Source: Roseiarcus sp963784805 (GTDB taxonomy: Bacteria; Pseudomonadota; Alphaproteobacteria; Rhizobiales; Beijerinckiaceae). From it: a stretch of 64,000 nucleotides of DNA. How positions within the stretch are numbered: position 1 is the stretch's first letter; each line of letters begins with the position of its first letter. The notes beneath the pieces are model-generated. The model was given only the letters and a program-made list of their open reading frames with translations, made no database searches and was not told the origin of the DNA. The stretch covers positions 16,110 through 80,109 of the forward strand of contig CAWASR010000030.1 in NCBI GenBank assembly GCA_963784805.1, read 5' to 3'. The translations under genes and the position numbers were made by a program. Below, in pieces: positions 43,602-52,712 of this stretch.

Positions 43602-44303
43602 TCAGCGCGCCGCGGCGATCTCGGCGACGATCGCCTTGGCGGCCGCGCGGGGATCCGGCGCCTGCGTCACCGGGCGGCCGACGACAAGGTAGTCGGCTCC
43701 TGCCCGAATGGCCTCAGCCGGTGCGGCCACGCGCTTCTGATCGCCGGCGGCGGCGCCATCGGGCCGGATGCCGGGCGTGACGATCAGCATCTGGGCTCCA
43801 ACGGCTTTGCGCAGCGTCGCCGCTTCGGCGGCGCTCGCGACCAGTCCGTCGACGCCGAGCGAAAGCGCCTGTTCAGCGCGCCGGCGGACCAGTTCGGCGA
43901 CGCCAAATCGATAGCCGGCGTCGCGTAGATCGGCGTCGTCGCATGAGGTCAATACGGTGACGGCGAGGACTTGCGTATTCGAGCCCTTCGCGCCCGCGAC
44001 CGCCGCGCGCATGGTCTGCGGATAGGCGTGAACGGTCAGAAACCTCGCGCCCAGTCTCGCCGCCTGCGCCGTGGCCCGCTCGACGGTGTTGGGGATGTCG
44101 TGCAGTTTGAGGTCGAGAAAGACCTGCTTGCCGGCTGAGACGAGCCTGCCCACGAGCCCCAGGCCGCCGCCATACGCGAGCTCCATGCCGACCTTATAGA
44201 AAGTCGCGGCGTCGCCGATGCGTTCGATCAGACGCTCGGCCTCACCGACATCGGACGCGTCGAGCGCGACGATCAGCCGGTCGCACGGCGCCGAGGCCGC
44301 CAT
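43602..44303 (-). CDS. pyrF: orotidine 5'-phosphate decarboxylase
   Basis: 233 aa. Last step of UMP synthesis. The LIVALDASDVGEAERLI start, catalytic motif VFLDLKLHDIPNTVERA (Asp-Lys-Asp), VTVLTSCDD and the phosphate-gripper segment TPGIRPDGAAAGDQKRVA are intact. It begins two bases after the stop of the methyltransferase gene, so the two are coupled. Confidence 0.95.
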   Translation of the reverse strand: MAASAPCDRLIVALDASDVGEAERLIERIGDAATFYKVGMELAYGGGLGLVGRLVSAGKQVFLDLKLHDIPNTVERATAQAARLGARFLTVHAYPQTMRAAVAGAKGSNTQVLAVTVLTSCDDADLRDAGYRFGVAELVRRRAEQALSLGVDGLVASAAEAATLRKAVGAQMLIVTPGIRPDGAAAGDQKRVAAPAEAIRAGADYLVVGRPVTQAPDPRAAAKAIVAEIAAAR

Positions 44304-44304
44304 C

Positions 44305-44949
44305 TTATCGATCCTCGCCCGTGCGGCCTTCGTTCGCGCTTTTGCTCCGGCTCCTCCCGCGCGCCGTTACACTCCCCGCAGGATCGGACTCGAGGCGATA
44401 GGTCCACACGCGGGCGGGCGGCAGGTTGCGCCAGATTGGCGCGGAACTATGCGCGCTATAGCGCCGAGCGCCGTCGCGCGGTATCGGCGACAGAAATCCG
44501 TAGGTGAATTGCACGAAGCGGCCATCCGGCCCCATTAGCGCGAAGGCGTCGTCAATGAGCTCTTCGCGCCGATGCGGCGGCTGATTGAGAAGGGGAAGGC
44601 TGGAGACGACAGCCGCGATCGGCTGGCCGCCAAAGCCATTCAGGGTGCGCTGGAGGTCATAGGCGTCGCCACAGACGACTGCCGCCGGCCCGAACCGCTG
44701 GGCCAGCATGCGGCAGAAGCGCGAATCGTATTCGACCAGGATCAGCCGCTCGCGCGCGATGCCCCGTTCGATGAGCGCCTTGGTGACCGGACCGGTGCCC
44801 GGGCCCAGTTCGATCACGAATCCGTCGGCTGCCTCGCCGGCCGCCGCCGCCATCGCGCGCGCCAGCGCCCGCCCGGACGGCGCAACGGCGCCGGTGAGGC
44901 GAGGCCTGGCCACGAGGGACCGGAAGAAATGCGCCTCATCCCGCAGCAT
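44305..44949 (-). CDS. class I SAM methyltransferase, phospholipid N-methyltransferase (PmtA)-like
   Basis: 214 aa. It has an N-terminal amphipathic start (MLRDEAHFFRSLVARPRLTGAVAPSGRALARAM). The SAM motif I is FVIELGPGTGPVTKALIERG, followed by LILVEYDSRFCRML, VVCGDAYDL and VVSSLPLLNQP (motif IV-like). This pattern is that of the PmtA/KsgA-like group that methylates phosphatidylethanolamine at the inner membrane. An rRNA adenine methyltransferase is less likely because its NLPY motif is replaced by SLPL. Confidence 0.8.
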   Translation of the reverse strand: MLRDEAHFFRSLVARPRLTGAVAPSGRALARAMAAAAGEAADGFVIELGPGTGPVTKALIERGIARERLILVEYDSRFCRMLAQRFGPAAVVCGDAYDLQRTLNGFGGQPIAAVVSSLPLLNQPPHRREELIDDAFALMGPDGRFVQFTYGFLSPIPRDGARRYSAHSSAPIWRNLPPARVWTYRLESDPAGSVTARGRSRSKSANEGRTGEDR

Positions 44950-45046
44950 CGGCGGCCTTATCTCGAATTCGAACCTGCATTCCCGTTTCCCGACCGGAAC
45001 GAGGCCCGCGCAGTCATATCCGGTCCTTGGCCCGGCGCAAGTCCGG

Positions 45047-46165
45047 TCAGCTCAGTCCCTCGAAGAACTCTTTCATCTTGGCGAAGAACCCCGCGCTTTC
45101 CGGATGCGTCTTGTGCGAGGATTCGGAGGCGAATTCCGTCATCAGTTCGCGCTGGCGGCGGGTGAGGTTCTGCGGCGTCTCGACATTGAGCTGCACGAAC
45201 AGGTCGCCATAGTCGCGCGAGCGCAGGATCGGCATGCCCTTGCCGCGCAGCCTGAGTTGCCGTCCGGATTGCGCGCCCTCGGGGATGTTGACCTTGGACT
45301 CGGTTCCGTCCAGCGTCCTGACCGCGAATTCGCCGCCGAGCGCCGCCTGGACCATGGAAATCGGCACCCGACAATAGAGATCGGCGCCGTCGCGCTGAAA
45401 GAAGGGGTGCGGTTTGACCGAGAGAAAGATATAAAGATCGCCCGACGGCCCGCCGCGCATCCCCGCCTCTCCCTCGCCGCTCAAGCGAATGCGGGTGCCG
45501 TCCTCGACCCCGGAAGGAACATTGACGGACAGCGTTCGCTCGCGCGTGACGCGGCCGGAACCCGCGCATTTGTCACAAGGATTGTCGATTGTCTGCCCTC
45601 GCCCATGACAGGACGGGCAGGTGCGCTCGATGGCGAAGAAACCTTGCTGGGAGCGCACGCGCCCGTGGCCTCCACAGGTCTTGCAGGCCATCGGTCTGGA
45701 GCCGGCGCGCGCGCCCGACCCCGTGCACGCCTCGCAGGCGACAGCGGTCGGAATCTTGAACGTCGCCGTCTTGCCGCGATACGCTTCCTCAAGCGCAATT
45801 TCGAGATTGTAGCGCAGGTCCGCGCCGCGCTCCCGGCCGGATGATTTTCGACCGCCGCGCCGTCCGCCCATCATATCCCCGAACAGGTCGTCGAAGATGT
45901 CGGACATCGAGGCGCCGAACCCGTCGTTCATGCCGGCATGTTCGAACGCGGCGTGGCCATAGCGGTCATAGGCGGCGCGTTTCTGGGCGTCCGAGAGATG
46001 CTGGTAGGCTTCGTTCAACTCCTTGAAGCGGGTCTCGGCCTGCTTGTCGCCCGGATGGCGGTCGGGATGACACTGCATCGCCGCCTTGCGGAAGGCCGAC
46101 TTCAGCTCCGCGTCGTTCGCGGTCTTGGATACGCCCAGAGTCTCGTAAAAATCGCGCTTGGCCAT
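45047..46165 (-). CDS. dnaJ: chaperone protein DnaJ
   Basis: 372 aa. J domain with the HPD triad in AAMQCHPDRHPGD (about residue 34). A Gly/Phe-poor linker follows (GGRRGGRKSSGRERG). Four zinc motifs CEACTGSG, CKTCGGHG, CPSCHGRG and CDKCAGSG lie at about residues 145-215, followed by the C-terminal substrate domain. It stimulates DnaK ATPase. It follows dnaK on the same strand after about 145 bases. Confidence 0.97.
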   Translation of the reverse strand: MAKRDFYETLGVSKTANDAELKSAFRKAAMQCHPDRHPGDKQAETRFKELNEAYQHLSDAQKRAAYDRYGHAAFEHAGMNDGFGASMSDIFDDLFGDMMGGRRGGRKSSGRERGADLRYNLEIALEEAYRGKTATFKIPTAVACEACTGSGARAGSRPMACKTCGGHGRVRSQQGFFAIERTCPSCHGRGQTIDNPCDKCAGSGRVTRERTLSVNVPSGVEDGTRIRLSGEGEAGMRGGPSGDLYIFLSVKPHPFFQRDGADLYCRVPISMVQAALGGEFAVRTLDGTESKVNIPEGAQSGRQLRLRGKGMPILRSRDYGDLFVQLNVETPQNLTRRQRELMTEFASESSHKTHPESAGFFAKMKEFFEGLS

Positions 46166-46311
46166 CGTCAGCGCGCTCGTTGGCGAAAAGTCATCTCTTC
46201 GACCCGCATTTCCCTCGCCGGCCGGACGCCGCCCCAGTCGCCGCCTTCGATTCCGGCGCCCCCTCTGAACCCAACGCCGGCCGCGTCGATTGAGGCCGGC
46301 GCATGTTCGCC

Positions 46312-48225
46312 TTACGAAGTCTTTTTCTTGTCGTCGTCAACTTCGCGAAATTCCGCGTCGATGACGTCGTCCGTGGTCTGGGCGCCGCCGGCGGGAGCTT
46401 CGCCCGCAGCCCCCGCCGCCTGCTGCGCCTTGTACATCGCCTCGCCCAGTTTCATCTGAGCCTGCATGAGGTCGTTGGTGCGGGCCTTGATCGCCTCGAC
46501 ATCCTCCTCCTGCAGAGCGCCGCGCAGGGAAGCCACGGCCGCTTCGATGGCGCTCCGGTCGGATTGGGCGACCTTGTCGCCGTATTCGTTCAGCGATTTC
46601 TCGGCGTCATGGGCCAACGACTCGCCCTGGTTCTTGGCGTCAACCAATTCACGCCGTTTCTTATCCTCGGCGGCATGGGCTTCGGCGTCCTTCACCATCT
46701 TGTTGATGTCGGCTTCGCTTAATCCGCCCGACGCCTGGATGCGGATCTGCTGCTCCTTGTTCGTCGCTTTGTCCTTGGCGGTGACGTTGACAATGCCATT
46801 GGCGTCGATATCGAACGTCACCTCGATCTGCGGAACGCCGCGCGGCGCCGAGGGAATGCCCACCAGATCGAACTGGCCGAGCGCCTTGTTGTCAGCCGCC
46901 ATCTCACGTTCGCCCTGGAAGACCCGGATCGTCACCGCGGTCTGATTGTCTTCGGCGGTGGAGAAGACCTGGCTCTTCTTGGTCGGGATTGTGGTGTTGC
47001 GCTCGATCAGGCGGGTGAACACTCCGCCCAGCGTCTCGATGCCCAGCGACAGCGGGGTCACGTCGAGCAGCAGCACATCCTTGACGTCCCCCTGCAGAAC
47101 GCCCGCCTGGACCGCGGCGCCGATCGCGACGACTTCGTCGGGATTGACGCCCTTATGCGGCTCCTTGCCGAAGAACTGCTTGACGACTTCCTGAACCTTG
47201 GGCATTCGCGTCATGCCGCCGACCAGCACCACCTCGTCGATCTGGCCCGCCGAGAGACCGGCGTCCTTCAGCGCCTTGCGACACGGTTCGACCGTGCGCT
47301 GGATGAGATCGTCGACCAGAGCCTCGAACTTGGCGCGCGTCAGCTTCAGCGCCAAGTGCTTGGGGCCCGCCGCATCGGCGGTGATATAGGGCAGATTGAT
47401 CTCGGTCTGGGTCGCCGAGGAGAGTTCGATCTTCGCCTTTTCGGCCGCCTCCTTCAACCGCTGAAGCGCGAGCTTGTCCTTGGTCAGGTCGATCCCCTGC
47501 TCTTTCTTGAATTCGCCGGACAAATATTCGACCAGGCGCATGTCGAAGTCTTCGCCGCCTAGGAAGGTGTCGCCGTTGGTCGACTTCACTTCGAAGACGC
47601 CGTCGCCGATCTCCAGGATAGAAATATCGAAGGTCCCGCCGCCAAGGTCATAGACCGCGATCGTCCCGGCTTTCTTCTTGTCGAGGCCATAGGCGAGCGC
47701 CGCCGCGGTCGGTTCGTTGATGATGCGCAGCACTTCCAGACCGGCGATCCTGCCGGCGTCCTTGGTCGCCTGACGCTGGGCGTCGTTGAAATATGCCGGC
47801 ACGGTGATGACCGCCTGCGTGACCGGCCCGCCGAGATGGGCTTCCGCCGTCTCCTTCATCTTCTGCAGGACAAACGCGGAGATCTGGGACGGTGAATATT
47901 GCTTGCCGTCCGCCGTCACCCACGCATCGCCGTTGGGCGCGCGAATGATCTTGTAGGGAACGAGACCCATGTCCTTCTTCGTCATCGGGTCTTCGAACGA
48001 TCGGCCAATGAGGCGCTTGATGGCGAAGAACGTGCGCTCAGGATTGGTCACCGCTTGGCGCTTGGCCGGCTGTCCGACCAGCCGCTCGCCGTCATCGGTG
48101 AAGGCGACAATCGAGGGCGTCGTCCGCGCGCCTTCCGAATTCTCAATAACCTTGGGGGTCGCGCCATCCATGACGGCGACGCACGAGTTGGTCGTGCCCA
48201 GGTCGATGCCGATAACTTTCGCCAT
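46312..48225 (-). CDS. dnaK: chaperone protein DnaK (Hsp70)
   Basis: 637 aa from ATG 48225 (MAKVIGIDLGTTNSCVAVMDG). The nucleotide-binding domain carries INEPTAAALAYGLDKK and VYDLGGGTFDISILEIGDGVFEVKSTNGDTFLGGEDFD. The linker and substrate domain begin DVLLLDVTPLSLGIETLGGVFT. The C-terminus ends in the usual acidic/Lys tail (EFREVDDDKKKTS). The start codon at 48225 is the conserved one. The 290-base upstream gap presumably carries a heat-shock promoter, which I could not pin down. Confidence 0.98.
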   Translation of the reverse strand: MAKVIGIDLGTTNSCVAVMDGATPKVIENSEGARTTPSIVAFTDDGERLVGQPAKRQAVTNPERTFFAIKRLIGRSFEDPMTKKDMGLVPYKIIRAPNGDAWVTADGKQYSPSQISAFVLQKMKETAEAHLGGPVTQAVITVPAYFNDAQRQATKDAGRIAGLEVLRIINEPTAAALAYGLDKKKAGTIAVYDLGGGTFDISILEIGDGVFEVKSTNGDTFLGGEDFDMRLVEYLSGEFKKEQGIDLTKDKLALQRLKEAAEKAKIELSSATQTEINLPYITADAAGPKHLALKLTRAKFEALVDDLIQRTVEPCRKALKDAGLSAGQIDEVVLVGGMTRMPKVQEVVKQFFGKEPHKGVNPDEVVAIGAAVQAGVLQGDVKDVLLLDVTPLSLGIETLGGVFTRLIERNTTIPTKKSQVFSTAEDNQTAVTIRVFQGEREMAADNKALGQFDLVGIPSAPRGVPQIEVTFDIDANGIVNVTAKDKATNKEQQIRIQASGGLSEADINKMVKDAEAHAAEDKKRRELVDAKNQGESLAHDAEKSLNEYGDKVAQSDRSAIEAAVASLRGALQEEDVEAIKARTNDLMQAQMKLGEAMYKAQQAAGAAGEAPAGGAQTTDDVIDAEFREVDDDKKKTS

Positions 48226-48517
48226 TATATTCCCCTGCTCCTTCGCGGGATCGCCCGGCCCCGAAGCGGCCGGACCTAGAGAAGATTTCCGCTGGCCGCC
48301 ACGGCCGTCCGTGCGCCTCTTCCGATCCCCAATGCTCAACGCCAGAAACCCGCGGATTCGCGGCGATTCGCGCCCTCATCCACCAGTCTGGCCGTATATA
48401 GGTTGGGCGCTTTCGAGGCGCAAGGCGCGGAAACGACGGATTATTCAAGCGCGACAAGACAGGGAGGACGAAACAAACGCCTTCCCCTTTGCTGTCGACG
48501 CTTTTAGACTTCCGACG

Positions 48518-49411
48518 ATGAGTCGGCGCCTAGTCCTCCTGTTTTGCGGCCTCGTTCTGGGCCTGAGCCCGGCCGATTCTCAACTGCTCCTGCCCGGCGC
48601 CGCGCCGGCCGCGGCAGGAGGGGCGACGAAGGCGACGTCCAAGCCCAAGAGTGGCGCCGGCGCGCGCGCAAAGGGCGAGGCCGCCAAGGTCCGGGGCGCT
48701 AAGGCTGCCTCCGCAGCGTCGCCAGGCGTCGCCGGCCTCGACGGACAGCCTCTGTTCCTCAACGGCAAATCGGGACTCCTCCAGATTTCCGGCGACGCGG
48801 CCGTGGTGAGGATCGACAAATTGCGCCTTGCCGGAGAGAGCGTCTCCGATCCCTCCCAACCTTGTGTCGTGAACATCGTCGGCGAAAAACCGATCGAGGC
48901 GACGAGGGTCGGCAAACCCGGCGGTCTGGAGCGGTTCGAAGCCGATGTTCCGGCCTGCCCGTTCGCCTTCGACATCCTGAGGGGTTCGGCGTTGGTCCCC
49001 TCGCAAATCAGCGCCTGCATCTTCAAGGCTGCCGATTGTCAGACCAATCCGAGCGGATTGTGGGGTCCCGACGGCGCGTCGTTGGAAAAGGACGCTCCGG
49101 ATCTCGTCAAAGAACGCGCCGAAGCCGAGAGGGCGATGGGCAAGGCGGTGCACGCGCTCGAAGCGCGCGCGGAGAACAATCCGGACGCGGCGAACCTCTT
49201 GCGCGATCAGAGCGCCTTTGCCGGCCAGCGCGACGACGCCTGCCGGGACTACCTCAAGGAGAGCGTCCACGGTTACTGCGCCACCCGCCTGACCGAGGCG
49301 CGAACCGCGCTGCTGGAGGCGCGGATCGAGTCGCTCGGCCCCGCGGCCGCCGCCAAGCGAGAGAAGAAGAAGAAAAAGAAAGAACCCAAGAAAAACGCCG
49401 AGGCGCAATAG
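48518..49411 (+). CDS. secreted protein with LprI-like C-terminal region
   Basis: About 297 aa from ATG 48518. A signal peptide (MSRRLVLLFCGLVLGLSPADS) is followed by an Ala/Lys-rich linker, then a domain with Cys pairs (SQPCVVNIVGEKP, DVPACPFAFDILRGSALVPSQISACIFKAADC). The C-terminal helical region (FAGQRDDACRDYLKESVHGYCATRLTEARTALLEAR) resembles the LprI/lysozyme-inhibitor-like domain. It ends in a long Lys-rich tail (KREKKKKKKEPKKN). Probably periplasmic; function uncertain. It diverges from dnaK. Confidence 0.7.
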   Translation: MSRRLVLLFCGLVLGLSPADSQLLLPGAAPAAAGGATKATSKPKSGAGARAKGEAAKVRGAKAASAASPGVAGLDGQPLFLNGKSGLLQISGDAAVVRIDKLRLAGESVSDPSQPCVVNIVGEKPIEATRVGKPGGLERFEADVPACPFAFDILRGSALVPSQISACIFKAADCQTNPSGLWGPDGASLEKDAPDLVKERAEAERAMGKAVHALEARAENNPDAANLLRDQSAFAGQRDDACRDYLKESVHGYCATRLTEARTALLEARIESLGPAAAAKREKKKKKKEPKKNAEAQ

Positions 49412-49581
49412 GCGAGTCGCAATCGAGGGCTCGACGCGGACGGCGGGTCGCCGCGCGCTTGGCGACCCTGGCGCAGGTTCTTTTATTTGCGCGTTCGGTC
49501 GGCTAGCTTCCCCCCGCAAGATCGATCGAACGGGTCGGCCGGCGCCGCGACAAACCGCGTCATTGACCAGGGGAAAGAAGC

Positions 49582-49995
49582 ATGTGGCAGGAATTCAAAC
49601 AATTCGCCATGAAGGGCAACGCTCTCGATCTCGCCGTCGGCGTGATCATCGGCGCGGCCTTCGGCAAGATCGTTGACGGTCTGGTCAACGACATCATCAT
49701 GCCGATCATCGGCATTGCCGGAAAGGCCGACTTTTCCAACCACTTCATTCCCCTTTCCAGCGCGGTGACCGCGACCAACCTCGCCGACGCGAGGAAACAG
49801 GGCGGCGTCTTCGCCTATGGCGACTTCATCACCATCCTCATCAATTTTCTCATCGTCGCGGCCGCGCTGTTCGCCGTCATCAAGGGAATCAACACCCTCA
49901 ACAGGAAGCCGCCGGAGGCCCCCGCTCCTCCGGCGCCGCCCAGCCCCGAAGTCGCTCTTTTGACGGAAATCCGCGACGAGCTCGCCAAGCGTTGA
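49582..49995 (+). CDS. mscL: large-conductance mechanosensitive channel
   Basis: 137 aa. MWQEFKQFAMKGNALDLAVGVIIGAAFGKIVDGLVNDIIMPIIG is the conserved amphipathic N-helix and first membrane helix. FAYGDFITILINFLIVAAALFAVIK is the second. The C-terminal helix ends LLTEIRDELAKR. It forms a homopentameric pore that releases solutes under hypo-osmotic shock. GGGGAAAGAAGC precedes the ATG. Confidence 0.97.
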   Translation: MWQEFKQFAMKGNALDLAVGVIIGAAFGKIVDGLVNDIIMPIIGIAGKADFSNHFIPLSSAVTATNLADARKQGGVFAYGDFITILINFLIVAAALFAVIKGINTLNRKPPEAPAPPAPPSPEVALLTEIRDELAKR

Positions 49996-50235
49996 GGCGA
50001 CCGCGATCGCGCGCGTCGTCCCGCCGCTACAGGACCAGCCGGCGCAGCCGCAATTCATTGGCGGCAAGACGCGCGTCCCCGATCGCGAATATGCGCCTCG
50101 TCGGGTCGATCCCCGGGAATCCCGGCGCCGGCCATCTGCGACGCCGCAGCCGAGCAAGCCCAAGCGCTATCCGCGCCCATTGCGTCGCTCCTCATCTTCC
50201 GCAACGGCCGCGTTGCGCGCCATCGCTGCGGTCTC
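49996..50235. other. 240-base gap between mscL and the copper ATPase gene
   Basis: GC-rich sequence with no gene or clear terminator hairpin that I can support, between a plus-strand and a converging minus-strand gene. Confidence 0.4.
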
Positions 50236-52626
50236 TTAGAGCCGCACCCAGCGCAACCTCAGCGCATTGCTGATGACGCTGACCGAGGACAGCGACATCG
50301 CGGCGGCGGCGATAACGGGCGACAACAGCAGGCCGAAGGCGGGGTAGAGGACGCCCGCGGCGATCGGCACACCCGCGGCGTTGTAAATGAAGGCGAAGAA
50401 CAGGTTCTGCCGAATGTTGCTCATCGTCGCCTGCGAAAGCCGTCGCGCGATGACGATGCCTTGAAGATCGCCGCGCAGCAGGGTGACGCCGGCGCTCTCG
50501 ATGGCGACATCCGCGCCGGTTCCCATCGCAACCCCGACATCGGCCGCCGCGAGCGCCGGCGCGTCGTTGACCCCGTCGCCCGCCATCGCGACGATGCGCC
50601 CCTGGCTGCGCAGCCGCTCGACCACCTTGCCTTTGTCCTGCGGCAGGATTTCCGCCTCGACTTCCGTGATGCCGAGTTTGTGCGCCACAGCCTCGGCGGT
50701 GGTCCGATTGTCGCCCGTCAGCATAACGACTCGAACGCCCGCCTGGCGAAGGGCGCGAACCGCTTCGGCGGTCGTCGCCTTGATCGGGTCGGCGATGGCG
50801 ATCACGCCACAGGCCTTGCCGTCGAGAGCGGCGAAGATAGCGGTCGCGCCATCGTTGCGCAGTTCGTCCGCCGTCGCTTCGAGCGCCGCGACGTCAATTC
50901 CGGCCGCCCGCATGATCGCGCGATTGCCGATGACGACTTTGCGCCCGTCCACGATCCCGGACACGCCCTTGCCCGCCGGCGCATCGAAGTCCTCGACCTT
51001 CGCAGGCACGATTCCGCGCTCCTTCGCCGCGCGCGCGATCGCCGCCGCCAGCGGATGCTCGCTGCCTTGTTCGAGACTGGCGGCAAGCCGGAGCAATTCT
51101 CCTTCGCCGACGCCTTCGACGGGGCGCAACGCCACGACCTTCGGCTTGCCTTCCGTCAACGTCCCGGTCTTGTCGACGACCAGCGTGTCGATCTTTTCGA
51201 ACCGCTCCAGCGCCTCGGCGTTCTTGATCAAGACGCCGGATTGCGCGCCGCGACCGACCCCGACCATGATCGACATCGGGGTGGCGAGGCCGAGCGCGCA
51301 GGGACAGGCGATCATCAGCACCGAGACCGCCGCCACCAGGCCATAGGCGAAGCGCGGTTCGGGTCCGAACATCGCCCAGGCGATGAATGCGCAGATCGCC
51401 GTCGCGATCACTAGCGGGACGAACCAACCGGAAACCTGATCGGCAAGGCGCTGAATGGGGGCGCGGCTGCGCTGCGCCTCGGCGACCATTTGCACGATTT
51501 GCGCCAGCACCGTGTCGCGGCCGACCTTGTCGGCGCGCATCACGAAGCTGCCGCTCTGGTTGATCGTGCCGCCGATCGCCCGGTCGCCGACGCTCTTGGT
51601 CACCGGCATCAATTCGCCGGTCACCATGGATTCGTCGACCGTGCCGCGGCCCTCCGTGAGTTCGCCGTCGACCGGGATCTTCTCGCCCGGCCGCACGCGC
51701 AGCCGGTCGCCGACAGCGACCGCTTCCAGGCCGATGTCCTCATCCGCTCCATCAGTTCGGACGCGCCGCGCCGTCTTTGGGGCCAGATCGATCAACGCCC
51801 GAATGGCGCCGCCGGTCCGTTCGCGCGCGCGCAGCTCGAGCACCTGCCCCAGCAGGACGAGGACGGTGATTACCGCCGCCGCTTCGAAATAGATCGCGAC
51901 CGCGCCCCCGGCGCCGCGAAAAGCGGGCGGAAACAGGCCCGGCGCGACAGTCGCGACGATGCTATAGCTCCACGCCACGCCGATCCCCATGGCGATCAGC
52001 GTGAACATGTTGAGGTTGCGGGTCTTGAGCGACGCCCAGCCGCGCTCGAAGAACGGCCAGCCCGCCCACAGAACCACGGGAGTCGCGAGAGCCAGCTGAA
52101 TCCAGTTTGAGACCCCGGAGGCGATCAGCGTATGTAGGTTGGTCAAGTGTCCGCCCATTTCCAGCGCGAACACCGGAACCGCGAGAGCGAGCCCAACCCA
52201 GAAGCGCCGGGTCATGTCGATGAGTTCGGCGCTTGGCCCCGTCGCCGCTGTCGCGACTTCCGGCTCCAGCGCCATGCCGCAGATCGGGCACGCGCCGGGT
52301 CCGGCCTGACGAATCTGCGGATGCATCGGACAAGTGTAAATCGCCCCCGCAGGCGGGGGCCTGGGCGGCGGCGAATCCGATTTGCTCGCCAAAAAGCGCG
52401 CCGGGTCGGCGACAAACTTCGTGCGGCAGCCGGCGGAGCAGAAATAGTAGCTCACTCCGGCATGCTCGGCTCGGTGTTTGGCGGACGCCGGATCGACGCT
52501 CATGCCGCAGACGGGGTCTTTCATCACATCAGCGTCCGCTGGCGCGGCCGCTTCCGCATGATGACGATGCGGGTGCGGATCGACGGCAACGCCTGCTGCC
52601 GTCGCCTTGTGTCCATCGTCCATCAT
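50236..52626 (-). CDS. copA: copper-translocating P1B-type ATPase with YHS and zinc-ribbon-like metal domains
   Basis: 796 aa. The N-terminus is His-rich (DPHPHRHHAEA). A YHS domain follows (VMKDPVCGMSVDPASAKHRAEHAGVSYYFCSAGC, residues 34-67), then a heavy-metal-binding motif TCPMHPQIRQAGPGACPICGMALEP (about 98-122). The transport core has IACPCALGLATP (CPC in the membrane), VDKTGTLTEGKP (phosphorylated Asp), SEHPLAAA and MLTGDNRTTAEA, then MAGDGVNDAPAL. It exports Cu(I). GGAGAGAG precedes the start. It lies 86 bases after the multicopper oxidase gene on the same strand. Confidence 0.93.
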   Translation of the reverse strand: MMDDGHKATAAGVAVDPHPHRHHAEAAAPADADVMKDPVCGMSVDPASAKHRAEHAGVSYYFCSAGCRTKFVADPARFLASKSDSPPPRPPPAGAIYTCPMHPQIRQAGPGACPICGMALEPEVATAATGPSAELIDMTRRFWVGLALAVPVFALEMGGHLTNLHTLIASGVSNWIQLALATPVVLWAGWPFFERGWASLKTRNLNMFTLIAMGIGVAWSYSIVATVAPGLFPPAFRGAGGAVAIYFEAAAVITVLVLLGQVLELRARERTGGAIRALIDLAPKTARRVRTDGADEDIGLEAVAVGDRLRVRPGEKIPVDGELTEGRGTVDESMVTGELMPVTKSVGDRAIGGTINQSGSFVMRADKVGRDTVLAQIVQMVAEAQRSRAPIQRLADQVSGWFVPLVIATAICAFIAWAMFGPEPRFAYGLVAAVSVLMIACPCALGLATPMSIMVGVGRGAQSGVLIKNAEALERFEKIDTLVVDKTGTLTEGKPKVVALRPVEGVGEGELLRLAASLEQGSEHPLAAAIARAAKERGIVPAKVEDFDAPAGKGVSGIVDGRKVVIGNRAIMRAAGIDVAALEATADELRNDGATAIFAALDGKACGVIAIADPIKATTAEAVRALRQAGVRVVMLTGDNRTTAEAVAHKLGITEVEAEILPQDKGKVVERLRSQGRIVAMAGDGVNDAPALAAADVGVAMGTGADVAIESAGVTLLRGDLQGIVIARRLSQATMSNIRQNLFFAFIYNAAGVPIAAGVLYPAFGLLLSPVIAAAAMSLSSVSVISNALRLRWVRL

Positions 52627-52712
52627 CTCTCTCCAAATCCATCCGGCAAATGCTCACGCGTCGAAATCGCGGATCGCATTGTAACGGGCGCCAAACGCTG
52701 TCGCCGATGCGC